64,000 nt of DNA from positions 1-64,000 of the forward strand of contig JANJXG010000043.1 of NCBI GenBank assembly GCA_024709145.1, read 5' to 3'. A model generated the notes under the pieces. It ran no database searches and was not told the DNA's origin. It saw only the letters and a program-made list of their open reading frames with translations. The position numbers were made by a program, and so were the translations under genes. This document shows, piece after piece, positions 33,227-42,538 of this stretch; within the stretch, counting starts at the first letter, position 1; the number at the start of each line of letters is the position of its first letter. The DNA comes from Bacteroidales bacterium (GTDB taxonomy: Bacteria > Bacteroidota > Bacteroidia > Bacteroidales > F082).

Positions 33227-35728
33227 ATGGAAGAAACTGAAAGAATCACCCTCTTTGCTGATGTCATTGTACCCTTGCCGGTACCAGCCTTCTTTACTTA
33301 CCGGGTTCCTTATGAAATGAATAAGGAAATTGTTCCCGGCCTGAGAGCCATTGTTCAGTTTGGCAAAAAAAAGGTGTATGCAGCCATCGTCAGGGAAATT
33401 CATCAAAATATTCCAGCCAACCACAGCCCGAAATACATTTTGGGATTGCTTGACGAAAAACCTGTTGTTGGTGAAAAGCAGTTGAGATTTTGGGATTGGA
33501 TTGCACAATACTATATGTGTCATCCCGGTGAGGTGATGGCAGCTGCTCTGCCCGGTGCACTCAAACTGGCAAGTGAGTCCAGGATCAGTTTGCATGAAGG
33601 GTTTCGGTTTGACAGTCATGCTTTGACAGACAATGAGTTTTTGATCACCGAAGCGCTTGGCATTCAGCCACAATTAAGCCTTACTGAAGTGACTCAAATC
33701 GTTGGATTTCAGAAAGTCATGCCATTGATTAAAACCATGATGGATAAAAATATTATTGTCATGGAAGAGGAGATGCACGAAAAATTTAAAGCGAAAACAG
33801 AGCGTATTGCCACCATTAATGAGCTTTACAAGGATGAAAAATTGTTAAGTGAACTGATGGATCGTTTGTCGAAAAAAGCATACAAACAACTTGAAATCCT
33901 GTTGGTTTACCTCCGCGGAACCCGTTTTCCTCAGCAAGATGCAATTCCTTTCCCAATAAACTTGTTGTTGGAACAATCGGGGGCAACAGCTGCTCAATTT
34001 AAAACCCTGGTTCAGAAAAATGTATTTGCCGTTTCGGAGCGTATTGTGAGCAGATTACCCAATTATGCAGCAAGCCAAAATCCGGATCAGATACAACTTA
34101 CTGATCACCAGATTACTGCCTTTAACGAGATCAAACAGCAATTCGAACAAAAGGATGTAGTCCTCTTGCATGGAGTCACTTCGAGTGGAAAGACCGAGCT
34201 TTACATTAAACTAATTGCCGAGAACCTTCGTCAAGGTAAACAAGTGTTGTATCTCCTTCCTGAAATTGCATTAACAACTCAAATCATTGAGCGTTTAAAA
34301 ACCTATTTTGGAAACAAAGTAGGTGTATATCATTCGAGATACAATGCCAACGAAAAGGTTGAGGTCTGGAATAAAGTATTGTCATTTAGTCAATCAGAAA
34401 ATAACGACCATCAGATTATCCTGGGGCCAAGATCGGCATTATTTTTACCTTTCAGCAAACTGGGACTGATTATTATTGATGAGGAGCATGATAGCTCATT
34501 CAAGCAATATGAGCCTGCCCCGAGGTATCAAGCCAGGGACATGGCCATCGTTTTGGCAGGTATGTTTGGCTCGAAGGTACTGTTGGGATCTGCAACACCC
34601 TCATTTGAAAGTTATTACAACGCTCAAACTGATAAGTACGGATTGGTTGTGATGACAAAGCGTTATGGTGATATCCGGATGCCGGAAATTTCCATCGTTA
34701 ACATGCGTGAGGAAAAGAAAAGAAAAACCCTTCAATCTCATTTCAGTTCCGTATTAATGAAAGAAATGAAAACAGCGCTCTCTGCAGGCGAGCAGGTTAT
34801 TCTCTTCCAAAACCGAAGGGGATTTTCACTCAGGCTCGAATGCGATCAGTGTAATTGGATACCACAATGCAAAAATTGCGATGTAAGCCTGATTTACCAT
34901 AAAAAACAAAACATGCTCCGCTGTCATTACTGTGGTTACGCCAACGTTATTCCTGAAAGTTGTCCGGATTGCGGCAGCACTGCCATAAAAATGCATGGTT
35001 TCGGCACCGAGAAGGTTGAGGAAGAATTAGGATTGCTGATTACGGACAAACAAATCGCCCGGCTTGATCTCGATACGACCCGAAGTAAATTTGCATTTCA
35101 GGAAATTTTTGAAGCTTTTGCCTCAAGAAAAACGCAGATTCTTGTTGGCACCCAAATGGTTACCAAAGGCCTCGACTTTGACAATGTGAGCGTTGTGGGG
35201 GTGTTAAATGCCGACAACATGCTGTCATATCCGGATTTCAGGGCCTTTGAGCGCAGCTTCCAACTTATGGCACAAGTTAGTGGAAGAGCCGGAAGAAAAC
35301 ACAAACAAGGCAAGGTTATCATTCAAACCTTCCAACCCAAGCATCAGATGATGGGCTATGTCATCAACAACGATTATGAAAGGCTTTTTTATCAGCAGAT
35401 GCCGGAACGAAAGAAATTTCATTACCCACCCTATTTCAGACTGATACACATTCAATTGTTGCACCGCGACAACAACCTAGTCAATCTGGCTGCATTCGAC
35501 CTGGCTAAAATGCTTCGGGCCAATCCGGCCTATGAGTTACTTGGACCGGAGTACCCCATCGTTTCCAGAATTAAAACACTGTATATAAAGCAGATCATCA
35601 TTAAATATCCCAAGAATCCCCAGGTCGGTCAAATAAAAAAATTTATTGCTGAAAAAATTAACACTTTGCTTACCAATGTTCAATATAAATCCTTGCGGGT
35701 TCACCTGGATGTTGATCCTCAATCTTAA
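33227..35728 (+). CDS. priA: Primosomal replication restart helicase PriA
   Basis: An 833-residue protein. The N-terminal 3'-DNA-binding domain (ADVIVPLPVPAFFTYRVP) is followed by helicase motifs: Walker A HGVTSSGKTELYI, Walker B LIIIDEEHDSSFKQYE, GSATPSFES. A zinc-binding cluster has CDQCNWIPQCKNCDV and CHYCGYANVIPESCPDCG (eight Cys). The C-terminal helicase lobe has VGTQMVTKGLDFDNVSVVGV and QVSGRAGR. It reloads the replisome at stalled forks. The start at 33227 is preferred because the -7 box overlaps the longer alternative. Confidence 0.95.
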   Translation: MEETERITLFADVIVPLPVPAFFTYRVPYEMNKEIVPGLRAIVQFGKKKVYAAIVREIHQNIPANHSPKYILGLLDEKPVVGEKQLRFWDWIAQYYMCHPGEVMAAALPGALKLASESRISLHEGFRFDSHALTDNEFLITEALGIQPQLSLTEVTQIVGFQKVMPLIKTMMDKNIIVMEEEMHEKFKAKTERIATINELYKDEKLLSELMDRLSKKAYKQLEILLVYLRGTRFPQQDAIPFPINLLLEQSGATAAQFKTLVQKNVFAVSERIVSRLPNYAASQNPDQIQLTDHQITAFNEIKQQFEQKDVVLLHGVTSSGKTELYIKLIAENLRQGKQVLYLLPEIALTTQIIERLKTYFGNKVGVYHSRYNANEKVEVWNKVLSFSQSENNDHQIILGPRSALFLPFSKLGLIIIDEEHDSSFKQYEPAPRYQARDMAIVLAGMFGSKVLLGSATPSFESYYNAQTDKYGLVVMTKRYGDIRMPEISIVNMREEKKRKTLQSHFSSVLMKEMKTALSAGEQVILFQNRRGFSLRLECDQCNWIPQCKNCDVSLIYHKKQNMLRCHYCGYANVIPESCPDCGSTAIKMHGFGTEKVEEELGLLITDKQIARLDLDTTRSKFAFQEIFEAFASRKTQILVGTQMVTKGLDFDNVSVVGVLNADNMLSYPDFRAFERSFQLMAQVSGRAGRKHKQGKVIIQTFQPKHQMMGYVINNDYERLFYQQMPERKKFHYPPYFRLIHIQLLHRDNNLVNLAAFDLAKMLRANPAYELLGPEYPIVSRIKTLYIKQIIIKYPKNPQVGQIKKFIAEKINTLLTNVQYKSLRVHLDVDPQS

Positions 35729-35824
35729 CAAAATAAGCATACCGGGAATGAAGTGAAAGCCGGCTATGTTAAATGCACACTGAACAAAAGAATCATCAAA
35801 TTGTCTTAATACAAAATCTTACTT

Positions 35825-38263
35825 ATGCGTTTTATCCTTCTCATGCTGGCTTTTTCAATCTTTCAGCCGGCTTCCATCGCCGAAAATAAACTACCCTCCG
35901 ATGCCGACGGAGGAGTTAAAGGCAAAGTCATTGACAAGTCAACCAATCAAACACTTGAATATGCCACGGTGATGGTCTATAATCAGACTGATTCAAGCTT
36001 TGTTGCCGGTTCAATTTCCGGCAAATCAGGTGAGTTTGACATCAAACTGAAACCCGGAAACTATTATGTCACTGTTCAGTTTATTGCCTATAAACCAATC
36101 ACAATCAGCAACATTGAAGTTGAAAAAGGAAATCGGATCCGGGACCTTGGCGAGCTTTTTGTCCTTCCCGACAGTGAATTGCTGGAAGAGGTTGAAGTAG
36201 TAGCGGAGCGAACAACCGTAGAAATGAGTCTGGACAAGAGAGTGATCAACATTGGAAAAGATATGACCTCCAAAGCAGGTAATGCCATTGAGGTACTTGA
36301 AAATATTCCCTCGGTTACGGTAGATGTTGAAGGCAATGTGAGTCTGCGTGGTGACGATGGCGTAAGGATTTTAATTGACGGAAAAGTTTCCGGCCTTGCA
36401 GGAATCAGCAGCCGGGATGCATTGAGGTCGATCCAGAGTGATATGATTGAGCGAATCGAAATCGTAACAAACCCATCGGTTCGGTATGATGCTGAAGGAA
36501 CATCAGGTATTATTAACATCATCCTAAAAAAAGACCGCCGCAAAGGATTTAATGGTTCCATCGATGTATCAGCGGGTTATCCCTGGCAAGCAGGTTTGGG
36601 CATTAATACAAATTATCGGTTCAGTAAAGTAAACCTCTTTGCCAACTACAGCCTTAATTACCGCGAAAACGTTGGCGGTGGCACAGCATACCGCGAAATC
36701 TACAATGCAACCACTCTTATTACGGATCAGGAAAATGAACGTGTCAGAAGAGGCTTGAGTAATACAGTCAGGGTTGGTGCAGAGTATTTTCTAAACCCTA
36801 AGAACACCTTGACTTTCAGTCTCATGTATCGTCTTCAGAATCAGAACAATACAGCAACAATCACCTACAATGATTTCCTTACCGCAGGCGTTCTTGAGAA
36901 CCAAAGCCAACGTGTGGAAGAACAAATTGAGAAAGAGCCCAACCTGCAATATGCCCTAGATTACAGAAAACAGTTCAAGAAAAAAGATCAGCTTTTGACT
37001 GCCAGCGTCCAATACTTCAACAATTCCGAAGATGCTACTTCCGACATCACTGAAAGGGTGCTTTTTGCTCCTGAATTCCCTTATGCTGACCCCATCTTTC
37101 AGCAAACATCCAATGATGAGAAGGAAGCCAACCTACAGGCTCAGGCAGATTATTTCCATCCATTCGGTGGCAAAGCCAAGCTGGAAACAGGAATCAAACT
37201 TCAGTTAAGAGAGATTGCCAACGATTATCAGGTTCTGGATCAGGATAGTCTGGGCCAATTGGTGATTAATACCGACTTTACCAATCATTTCGATTATGAA
37301 GAAAAAATCCTGGCAGCCTATGCACAGTTTGGCAATGAAAGCGGCCGTTTTTCGTACCTTCTTGGTTTACGGGCCGAGTATTCCGACATCAGGACATTGC
37401 TGCGTGAGACCAATGAGGACAATAGCCAAACATATCCCGATTTTTTCCCATCAGCGCATTTGAATTACAAACTTTCGGAAAGCGATCAACTCCAGCTAAG
37501 TTACAGCCGTCGTATCCGCCGGCCCGGATTCTGGCAGCTTAATCCTTTCCGCACTTTCTCCGATAACCGAAATATATGGTCAGGGAACCCAAACCTCAGA
37601 CCGGTTTATACCCATTCGATGGAGGGCGGCTATCTTCATTTCTGGAAAAATGCAAACATCAATCTGAATGCCTATTACCGCCACAGTACGGATGTGTTTC
37701 AACGCATTGAACGGGTAAACGAAGAAGGAATATCGATCTCCAGACCCGAAAACTTTGCCTCTAACGATTCATACGGACTTGAGCTGATCGGGATGGCTAC
37801 GGTTAACAAATGGTTTAACATCAACGGAAATGTAAATTTCTTCCGGTCAATGACCGAAGGAGATGCTTACGGTATACGCTATGAAACCGACAATTACTCC
37901 TGGACCTCACGTGTCGCAGGCAAGTTTACCATAGCCAAGGGTTTTGATTCGCAGCTGGCATTTAATTATCAGGGCAAGATGGATACACCGCAGGGAAGCA
38001 GACTTCCTTCATGGACCCTGGACCTTGGTATAGCCAAAGACATCATGAAAAACAAAGCTACCCTGACCCTTAATGTCAGAGATTTGTTCAATACCCGCAG
38101 TCACGCATTTGAGACTTTCGGCGAAAATTTCTATTCTAAAAATGATTTCAGGTGGAGCTCCACAACTGTAACATTAAACTTCAACTACAGGATTAATCAG
38201 CAGAAAAAACGCACACCCGAGCGAAGGATGGAAGGCGGTGAAGAAGGTATGATGGAATTTTAA
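35825..38263 (+). CDS. TonB-dependent receptor-type outer-membrane protein (CarboxypepD_reg plus OMP_b-brl family)
   Basis: An 812-residue protein with signal peptide (RFILLMLAFSIFQPASIAEN). A carboxypeptidase-regulatory-like domain (about 30-115; GVKGKVIDKSTNQTLEYATV) and a plug domain (about 130-230; VLENIPSVTVDVEGNVSLRG, DAEGTSGIINIILKKD) precede a beta-barrel of the OMP_b-brl type (Tyr/Phe/Asn strands to NLNFNYRI). Unlike SusC there is no SusD partner. The ligand is unknown. A Glu/Arg-rich tail (RRMEGGEEGMMEF) follows the final strand, which is unusual for a barrel. Confidence 0.85.
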   Translation: MRFILLMLAFSIFQPASIAENKLPSDADGGVKGKVIDKSTNQTLEYATVMVYNQTDSSFVAGSISGKSGEFDIKLKPGNYYVTVQFIAYKPITISNIEVEKGNRIRDLGELFVLPDSELLEEVEVVAERTTVEMSLDKRVINIGKDMTSKAGNAIEVLENIPSVTVDVEGNVSLRGDDGVRILIDGKVSGLAGISSRDALRSIQSDMIERIEIVTNPSVRYDAEGTSGIINIILKKDRRKGFNGSIDVSAGYPWQAGLGINTNYRFSKVNLFANYSLNYRENVGGGTAYREIYNATTLITDQENERVRRGLSNTVRVGAEYFLNPKNTLTFSLMYRLQNQNNTATITYNDFLTAGVLENQSQRVEEQIEKEPNLQYALDYRKQFKKKDQLLTASVQYFNNSEDATSDITERVLFAPEFPYADPIFQQTSNDEKEANLQAQADYFHPFGGKAKLETGIKLQLREIANDYQVLDQDSLGQLVINTDFTNHFDYEEKILAAYAQFGNESGRFSYLLGLRAEYSDIRTLLRETNEDNSQTYPDFFPSAHLNYKLSESDQLQLSYSRRIRRPGFWQLNPFRTFSDNRNIWSGNPNLRPVYTHSMEGGYLHFWKNANINLNAYYRHSTDVFQRIERVNEEGISISRPENFASNDSYGLELIGMATVNKWFNINGNVNFFRSMTEGDAYGIRYETDNYSWTSRVAGKFTIAKGFDSQLAFNYQGKMDTPQGSRLPSWTLDLGIAKDIMKNKATLTLNVRDLFNTRSHAFETFGENFYSKNDFRWSSTTVTLNFNYRINQQKKRTPERRMEGGEEGMMEF

Positions 38264-38410
38264 GCAACGAACACCGACAGCAGTTATTTATCAGCAATGT
38301 CATTAGTCATTCTACAGATATGGATCTGAAGCCTTTGCAATGACCGCTGAATGAGAATATGCCACATGACCTGCTGAAAAAGCATTGAAGACCTCTTTTG
38401 ATTCTTCCAT

Positions 38411-38457
38411 AGTAACAAGGAGTTGCAAATAAATTTTCCAACTCCTTGTTACTTTTT
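38411..38457 (+). terminator. Long perfect hairpin with T-tract
   Basis: A perfect 15-bp stem AGTAACAAGGAGTTG (38411-38425) / CAACTCCTTGTTACT (38439-38453) with a 13-base loop and five T. It is probably the terminator of the receptor gene, although it lies 148 bases beyond the stop. The intervening sequence has no gene I can support. Confidence 0.7.
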
Positions 38458-38484
38458 GTAATAATATCCTGATCATACCAAAAC

Positions 38485-38514
38485 AGAAAAGCCCCACCTT
38501 TTTGAGGAGGGGCT
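38485..38514 (-). terminator. Intrinsic terminator of rpsT
   Basis: On the minus strand AAGCCCCTCC pairs with GGTGGGGCTT with one mismatch (38489-38514), followed by TTTTCTGTTTT. It lies about 20 bases after the rpsT stop. Confidence 0.8.
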
Positions 38515-38534
38515 TACACATTCTGTTAAATATG

Positions 38535-38789
38535 TTACGACAGCTTAGCTGCGAACTTCACAGTTTTTGATTTCAGGTTTCCAGCCTTGTTTTTGTGAAT
38601 GATATTGCGCTTGGCCAGTTTGTCGATCATGGAATGCAACTTTGGGAGGATTGCTTCAGCTTCAGCCTTTTCGGTCAGGCTTCTGAATTTTTTCAACGCA
38701 TTACGCATGGTTTTGGCATAATAGCGGTTGTGCAACCTCTTGGTGTTGCTCTGACGAATTCTCTTGATGGACGATTTGTGATTTGCCAT
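38535..38789 (-). CDS. rpsT: 30S ribosomal protein S20
   Basis: An 84-residue basic protein: [20 protein letters not shown], then [20 protein letters not shown] and [19 protein letters not shown]20 binds helix regions of 16S rRNA at the bottom of the 30S subunit. It is monocistronic, with a clear promoter and terminator. Confidence 0.97.
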   Translation of the reverse strand: MANHKSSIKRIRQSNTKRLHNRYYAKTMRNALKKFRSLTEKAEAEAILPKLHSMIDKLAKRNIIHKNKAGNLKSKTVKFAAKLS

Positions 38790-38828
38790 TTTCTTCTTTA
38801 CTTAGTATTCTGAATCAATTTCGGGCTG

Positions 38829-38858
38829 CAAAAGTAAGAAAATTTATCTTATAACAAA
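38829..38858 (-). promoter_or_regulatory. Promoter of rpsT
   Basis: Minus-strand TTTG (38855-38858), an 18-base spacer, then TACTTTTG (38829-38836). Both elements are perfect. The leader is about 35-40 bases. Confidence 0.75.
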
Positions 38859-38938
38859 ACCCGTTAGCATATTTTTTTCTATTTTTCTCTGTCAGCCAGT
38901 AATCAAGCCGCAATTATCCATTCTAAACATAGGCTTTA

Positions 38939-40252
38939 TCAATTATTACTACCACCGGATCTATCTGTTATTACGAGTTCGGCGGTCATTTCCAACTCTT
39001 TTCCCTGATGAAGACCAGTGAGGATAACCTCGGCAAACTGATTTCGCTTCAGGTTTTTCGCTTTAATTCTGATGGGAATATAACTCTCACCATAACCTCT
39101 GGCAACACCATCGTTACCGATCCTTTCGATGAGCAGACGCTGTGTTTTTCCGATCATAGCTGAATAGTAAGCCGCCTTATTCGCTTCAGAAATCTTACGA
39201 ATCACTTCACTGCGATGGTTCTTGACCTTTTCGCTCAGTTGATCCGGCATACGTTCGGCGCGCGTCCCTGACCTTACCGAATACTTAAATGTGTGAATAT
39301 GACTGAAGTTCAATTCTTTGGCTAGATTTGTTGTGGCTTCAAACTCAGCCTCAGTTTCTCCCGGAAAACCCACGATAATATCCGTTGTAAGGTTGAAATC
39401 GGGATACAGTTCCCGCAATTTGAGTGCCATTTGCCTGAACTGCCTGGCTGTGTACATGCGACGCATTCGTAAGAGAATACTTTCGGCGCCACTCTGCAAA
39501 CAAAGATGTAGGTGAGGTGTAAGTTTCGGATGGGAGAAAAGCTCAAAAAATCTTTCGGTAAAACCATCCGGCTCGATGGATGAAATGCGGAGCCTGAAAT
39601 CGCCCGGCAGGTTCAGGATGCCCTCAATCAACTGCTCAAAATTGGTTCCGTTGTCGTCATAACGCCCGATATTCACACCTGTAAGCACAACCTCCTTGAA
39701 GCCATGTTCAACCACTTCAGCGATGTTGCGGTAAATTTCCGCAGCAGGTCGGCTGGCAGCTCTTCCGCGAACCTTGGGGATAATACAAAAGGTGCAAAAG
39801 TTATCGCAACCATCCTGTATCTTGATCATGCTGCGGGTATGAAAAGTCTTGTAGGCAGCTTCATAACTAAATACATCGTGATCAAAGCCTTCAGGATCTG
39901 CCACTTCACCGCGGAAATGCTTTTCAACCAAACCAAAGATGGATGTTTTTCTTTCGTTGTCGACCACAAAATTGATGGCTTTTGATTCGAGCAGCGACTC
40001 TTTGTAATTGTTGGCCATGCATCCTGTAACAACGACAACGGCCTGCTGGTTTTGCCTGCGGGCCTGATTGATGGTTTGACGCGATTTCTGATCGCTTTGA
40101 TTCGTCACAGTGCAGGTGTTCACCACATAGATGTCGGCTGGCTGACTGAAATCGACAATTTCGTAGCTGCCTGAATGAAAGCGCGAGGCGAGGGCATCGG
40201 TCTCATATTGATTGAGCCTGCATCCAAGTGTTTTAAATGCGATCTTTTTCAT
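38939..40252 (-). CDS. mtaB: tRNA t6A37 methylthiotransferase MtaB
   Basis: A 437-residue protein beginning MKKIAFKTLGCRLNQYETDA, the MtaB form of the UPF0004 domain. Three cysteines sit in LGC, NTCTVT and TGCMA. The radical-SAM motif is CDNFCTFCIIP (Cx3Cx2C), and a C-terminal TRAM-like domain ends the protein. It adds a methylthio group to N6-threonylcarbamoyladenosine at position 37 of tRNA. It overlaps the upstream methylthiotransferase gene by 4 bases. Confidence 0.92.
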   Translation of the reverse strand: MKKIAFKTLGCRLNQYETDALASRFHSGSYEIVDFSQPADIYVVNTCTVTNQSDQKSRQTINQARRQNQQAVVVVTGCMANNYKESLLESKAINFVVDNERKTSIFGLVEKHFRGEVADPEGFDHDVFSYEAAYKTFHTRSMIKIQDGCDNFCTFCIIPKVRGRAASRPAAEIYRNIAEVVEHGFKEVVLTGVNIGRYDDNGTNFEQLIEGILNLPGDFRLRISSIEPDGFTERFFELFSHPKLTPHLHLCLQSGAESILLRMRRMYTARQFRQMALKLRELYPDFNLTTDIIVGFPGETEAEFEATTNLAKELNFSHIHTFKYSVRSGTRAERMPDQLSEKVKNHRSEVIRKISEANKAAYYSAMIGKTQRLLIERIGNDGVARGYGESYIPIRIKAKNLKRNQFAEVILTGLHQGKELEMTAELVITDRSGGSNN

Positions 40253-41697
40253 GGATTAACAGCGATCTTTTGACTGTTCAGGCAAAGCGCTTCGAGCGAC
40301 AGTGGTCTTGCTGACTTGATTTCAACCTCAACAAAACTGCCGATCAGTTGGCTATCATCGCTTGCAAACCGGATTACAAGTTTTCCTTCGGTGAGAGCCG
40401 ACAGGTAACCTTGTTTCCTGTCAAAGCCCCTGACCAAAACACGCATCTTCTTACCTATCAAAGATTTATTGTATTCATGGCTATGTTTCATCAACTCATC
40501 TGTGAGCAGATGATAGCGGTTTTTTTTCGTTTCTTTGGGTACATCATCGGCCCATCGCGAGCTGGCTGCACCCGGTCTGACGCTGTATTGAGCAATGTAA
40601 GCCATATTGTACTTAAACTCTTCCATAGCTTTGCGGGTTTGCTCAAACTGCTCGTCGGTTTCACCTGTAAACCCTACGATGATGTCGGTGAACAACGTGG
40701 CTTCCGGGATTAAATCTCTGATTGTGGATACGATCTGGCGGTATTTGTCCATCGCATGCTTGCGGTTCATGCGCATCAACACGCCGTCATCGCCCGATTG
40801 CAGGGGAAGATGAATCTGTTTGGCAAGTACAGGATATGCGGCAATCACTTCAATCACTTCATTGGTCATGTCCCGTGGATGCGGAGACGTGAAATAAACC
40901 CAAAAATCACTTCCGGATGATTTGCCAAACTCACCAATACGGCGCAATAATTCAGGAAAACTGACCTCCTCACCTTTGCGGTCGAGCCCATAAGAATTCA
41001 CATTCTGACCGAGTAAAGTAATGGATTTGAAACCTTTATTGACCAATTGTTTTAATTCTTCAAGAATTTCGGCGGAAGGGCGCGACACCTCTCTACCCCT
41101 GGTATAAGGTACGGCACAGAAGGTACAAAATTTGTCACATCCATTCTGAATCGGTATAAAGGCCTCAAAACCTGAAGTGTAGGTTGGCTCTACATGCCAA
41201 AACCCGTCAATTCCGGAAGCCGGGTTCATTTTGATACCGGTTTTGGTTGTGACAAGAGGTTGAATAGGTTTAAGGAGCGACGAAGAGTCTTCTGCTTCAA
41301 CGGCTTGCTGAGGCAAAACATCATCATCAGTTTGCTGCATCAGCGAGGAGGGTGTCACCACACCATATTGCCTGATCATAGCAGGCAGGTCAGGCAATTC
41401 GCTCATCGGAAACACCAGATCGAAAAGTTTCAGAAACTTCTCCTGATCAGCGGGGAGTATGCAACCCGAAACAAAGGTAAGCAGGCTTTTGCGGTTTTTC
41501 ATTTTGTTCCACATGGCAATGCGTGAATACACTTTGTCGATTGCTTTCTGTCGAACGGAACAGGCAATGATGCCTAGCACGGATGCCTCGGCTTCATCAT
41601 CGGTAGAAGTGAAACCCATCTGATGCATTACCGTTCTAACCCGCTCTGTATCAGATAGATTCATCTGACAGCCCAAAGATATAATATGATATTTCAT
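40249..41697 (-). CDS. MiaB-like radical SAM methylthiotransferase (divergent)
   Basis: A 482-residue protein. The UPF0004 domain is MKYHIISLGCQMNLSDTERV with Cys residues in LGC, IIACSVRQKA and SGCIL, which bind the auxiliary 4Fe-4S cluster. The radical-SAM triad is CDKFCTFCAVPYTRGREVSR, and a TRAM domain closes the protein. It is closest to MiaB (2-methylthio on i6A37), but ISLGCQMN and ACSVRQ differ from the common forms, and a low-complexity insertion of roughly 45 residues (about 110-155; MQQTDDDVLPQQAVEAEDSS) lies between domains. It may be MiaB or a MiaB-like paralogue. Its stop overlaps the mtaB start. Confidence 0.8.
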   Translation of the reverse strand: MKYHIISLGCQMNLSDTERVRTVMHQMGFTSTDDEAEASVLGIIACSVRQKAIDKVYSRIAMWNKMKNRKSLLTFVSGCILPADQEKFLKLFDLVFPMSELPDLPAMIRQYGVVTPSSLMQQTDDDVLPQQAVEAEDSSSLLKPIQPLVTTKTGIKMNPASGIDGFWHVEPTYTSGFEAFIPIQNGCDKFCTFCAVPYTRGREVSRPSAEILEELKQLVNKGFKSITLLGQNVNSYGLDRKGEEVSFPELLRRIGEFGKSSGSDFWVYFTSPHPRDMTNEVIEVIAAYPVLAKQIHLPLQSGDDGVLMRMNRKHAMDKYRQIVSTIRDLIPEATLFTDIIVGFTGETDEQFEQTRKAMEEFKYNMAYIAQYSVRPGAASSRWADDVPKETKKNRYHLLTDELMKHSHEYNKSLIGKKMRVLVRGFDRKQGYLSALTEGKLVIRFASDDSQLIGSFVEVEIKSARPLSLEALCLNSQKIAVNP

Positions 41698-41717
41698 AAG
41701 AAATTCACTGGAATGGA

Positions 41718-42374
41718 TTAAAAATAAACTTCTGCATGAACCTGTTCGGCAGGCACGCCCTGAAGCTCAAGAATTTCAAAAACTTCATGAATCATATTGA
41801 AATTTCCACAGAGGTAGCAATGCGTATCCGGTGAAACAGGATTGGCGCGAAGATAATCGGTTACCCTTCCGCTAAAATCGCCTCCATCACCGGATGAGGT
41901 GCAGAGTATGTGCCTTTTCTTTGGATAGTCATTCCTTTCGTAAGCTTCTTCTGCATAACGAACACCATGAAGTAAAGTATAATTGAGTTGTGAGTATGAT
42001 CGTGAAAAGCAATGAAAGGGCGCGATGCCACTACCGGTGGCCACAAACAGAAATTTACCTGTATTGACAATTTCCGGGTCAATCGTAAAAAAACCCAGTG
42101 GTCCTTCTATCTGAACTTTCTCCCCAGGTTTTAATTTTTTCAGCTGCTTGCTTACCAGGCCTTCGTCGACTTCCTTGATAAGTACTTCAAAAAAATCATC
42201 CTGCTCGCCACTATAAACAGAATATTCACGGTTGTGAATACTCCCTGCTTTTCCCAGAAGCAAATGCTGTCCGGCTTTGAAAGGCAGGCCACGTCTGGTC
42301 ATCCGCAGCACATAGGCTGTTGGCGTAAGCAGTCTGACAGAGATCAGCTCATGTATATTATCGAATTGTTTCAA
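41718..42374 (-). CDS. Ferredoxin-NADP reductase-like FAD/NAD(P)-binding oxidoreductase
   Basis: A 218-residue protein. The FAD domain has GQHLLLGKAGSIHNREYSVY and EGPLGFFTIDPEIV; the NAD(P) domain has FLFVATGSGIAPFHCFSRSY and HCYLCGNFNMIHEVFEIL. It lacks its own iron-sulfur domain, so it probably exchanges electrons with a ferredoxin or flavodoxin. It is the first gene of a unit with the two methylthiotransferases (20-base gap, then overlap). Radical-SAM enzymes need low-potential electrons, so a supporting role is plausible but not shown. Confidence 0.85.
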   Translation of the reverse strand: MKQFDNIHELISVRLLTPTAYVLRMTRRGLPFKAGQHLLLGKAGSIHNREYSVYSGEQDDFFEVLIKEVDEGLVSKQLKKLKPGEKVQIEGPLGFFTIDPEIVNTGKFLFVATGSGIAPFHCFSRSYSQLNYTLLHGVRYAEEAYERNDYPKKRHILCTSSGDGGDFSGRVTDYLRANPVSPDTHCYLCGNFNMIHEVFEILELQGVPAEQVHAEVYF

Positions 42375-42433
42375 AATTTACCTTGTTAAAACGTTGATAG
42401 AGTTGGATTTAGTTAAATTATCAAAATGGGCTG

Positions 42434-42441
42434 CAAAAATA
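42434..42441 (-). promoter_or_regulatory. -7 box of the reductase-methylthiotransferase unit
   Basis: Minus-strand TATTTTTG matches TAnnTTTG, 60 bases before the ATG at 42374. No clear -33 element. Confidence 0.5.
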
Positions 42442-42508
42442 AGCAAAAATCCGACACCCGATTTTTAAGAACAATTCAAAATCAACAAAGTTTTGTACAT
42501 TTACCGTT

Positions 42509-42527
42509 CAAACGATTCGATCGTTTG
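42509..42527. repeat. Inverted repeat upstream of the GTPase operon
   Basis: CAAACGA-TTCGA-TCGTTTG, a perfect 7-bp inverted repeat, ends 11 bases before the first ATG of the five-gene operon. It could be an operator or a leader hairpin covering the ribosome-binding region. A near -7 box, TACATTTA (42496-42503), lies just upstream. Confidence 0.45.
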
Positions 42528-42538
42528 CTTAAAACACC

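Noticed and set aside
38312-38521. 69-codon minus-strand ORF between the receptor gene and rpsT
   Set aside because: It spans both terminator hairpins, has no promoter, and shows no recognisable family.
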